From a virus, in the IMG/VR virus record IMGVR_UViG_3300024062_000038, positions 1 to 29,376 of that record: 29,376 nt of DNA. One strand, written 5' to 3'. The number at the start of each line of letters is the position of its first letter. Positions within the stretch are counted from its first letter, which is position 1. The position numbers and the translations under genes were made by a program. Positions 28,733-29,376 of the stretch are shown here, piece after piece. A model generated the notes under the pieces. It was not told where the DNA came from and made no database searches. It saw nothing but the letters and a program-made list of their open reading frames with translations.

Positions 28733-29376
28733 ATGGCAGGAGGAGATGTATGTACACAAGTATTCAATGTAATTGCCTCTGCTCCTGTTGAGCCTGTTGA
28801 TGTATTAAATTTACCTAATTCAACAGTTACAGATTGCTGTTTTTCTTTGCCTGTATTGGCAACATTAGCCGGTACAATAGATGCAGAGAACGATCAATCC
28901 TCATTTTTAGTATGCAGGGAGGAGAACATCACTAATATTGATTTATTTTTAGATAAATATGTTAGCGGTACATGGTCAGAGGTTGCTCCATTAACGAATG
29001 ACACTTATGGCACTAATTACGCATGGCAATTTTATCAATCATTAAATGCTGATGGTACAATTTATAAGAATTATATAGGCTATAAATTAGATTGGCAATC
29101 GGTTTTAAATGCCTTTGGTAGTGGCAGCTACAGGATTAGAACAGTTGAAACTCCAATAACAGGCTCAGATATTAGCAATTACTCTAACGAATGGTGTTTA
29201 AAGATTTACTCAGCAGAGAGAGCCGATGGTACAGTTAGATTATCCTACATTCAGAACGGTATAATTGGAGATGCCAATGATTTTACTATGCTAAAGGATT
29301 ATGCTTCTTTAGATTGGTTTAATCAAATGCGGATTCCTGCTTTCTTTGGCCTGGAAACAGCCACATACGAAAGGGA
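28733..29376 (+). CDS. Virion-type hypothetical protein, 3'-truncated
   Basis: A frame open from ATG 28733 to the end of the window (214 whole codons), so the gene continues beyond. It begins MAGGDVCTQVFNVIASAPVE and is beta-rich: DCCFSLPVLATLAGTIDAEN, then NIDLFLDKYVSGTWSEVAPL, SYRIRTVETPITGSDISNYS and WCLKIYSAERADGTVRLSYI. The block WFNQMRIPAFFGLETATYE is typical of proteins in the distal tail region of Bacteroidota phages. Its precise role is unknown; a tail-associated structural or adhesin function is inferred. Real end cannot be seen. Confidence 0.6.
   Translation, partial: MAGGDVCTQVFNVIASAPVEPVDVLNLPNSTVTDCCFSLPVLATLAGTIDAENDQSSFLVCREENITNIDLFLDKYVSGTWSEVAPLTNDTYGTNYAWQFYQSLNADGTIYKNYIGYKLDWQSVLNAFGSGSYRIRTVETPITGSDISNYSNEWCLKIYSAERADGTVRLSYIQNGIIGDANDFTMLKDYASLDWFNQMRIPAFFGLETATYER

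Noticed and set aside
1-29376. CRISPR array, insertion sequence or integrase
   Set aside because: No regularly spaced repeat set, transposase motif or recombinase signature was found. Genes beyond the window could still include an integrase.

Overview
The window is a stretch of a tailed double-stranded DNA phage or prophage of the siphovirus type with an HK97-fold capsid. Its host is very probably a member of the Bacteroidota, most likely a flavobacterium. The host assignment rests on three things seen here: AT-rich DNA with A/T-ending codons; repeated promoter elements of the Bacteroidota form TAnnTTTG instead of sigma70 boxes; and protein families typical of flavobacterial phages (DUF3127-like SSB, KANELRIGN family, DUF6291-like replication protein). 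Every gene I accept is on the + strand. No integrase, repressor, lysis gene, tRNA or CRISPR array is visible, so lifestyle cannot be decided.

Layout. 1-3331: early recombination and replication genes. These are the end of an ERF-type annealing protein, an SSB, a Gp157-like protein, a chain of small genes coupled by 1-4 base overlaps, and a RusA-like resolvase. 3334-6180: a promoter, a possible GTG-started leader peptide, a SNF2 helicase/DNA methyltransferase fusion, a MazG-like pyrophosphohydrolase and a small helical protein. 6181-8014: a promoter and structured leader, then a DUF6291-like replication protein and a DnaB-like helicase. 8026-9152: small accessory genes. 9150-10748: terminator and promoters, then the terminase subunits. 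10759-14078: portal, S78 prohead protease and major capsid protein. 14100-16329: a fused terminator/promoter, head-tail connector candidates, a fibre-like protein and a glycine-rich membrane peptide. 16330-16764: the only long gap, which looks like structured non-coding RNA. 16765-22525: tail genes including the probable major tail protein and a 1003-residue tape measure. 22525-29376: distal tail, fibre and small accessory virion genes, the last one cut by the window end.

How it works together. ERF, SSB, RusA, the fused helicase/methylase, MazG and the DnaB-like helicase form a DNA replication, recombination and nucleotide-hygiene set. The terminase packages DNA through the portal into a shell whose maturation uses the protease. 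The tail genes follow in the usual order from tail tube to tape measure to distal tail to fibre. Eleven TAnnTTTG boxes sit at module borders, so each structural block seems to have its own promoter. Three start codons lie 6-7 bases after the box, suggesting almost leaderless mRNAs.

The most unusual material is regulatory. At three module borders (6181, 9150, 16333) a promoter box is followed within about 110 bases by an intrinsic-terminator-like hairpin with no reading frame between. The 16333-16440 unit has a terminator loop that can pair with its own 5' end. The next 310 bases hold two perfect GAAA-tetraloop hairpins and a 9-bp long-range helix. These are candidates for undescribed phage small RNAs or attenuators. 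All structures were read by eye and none has been tested by folding software or by homology search.
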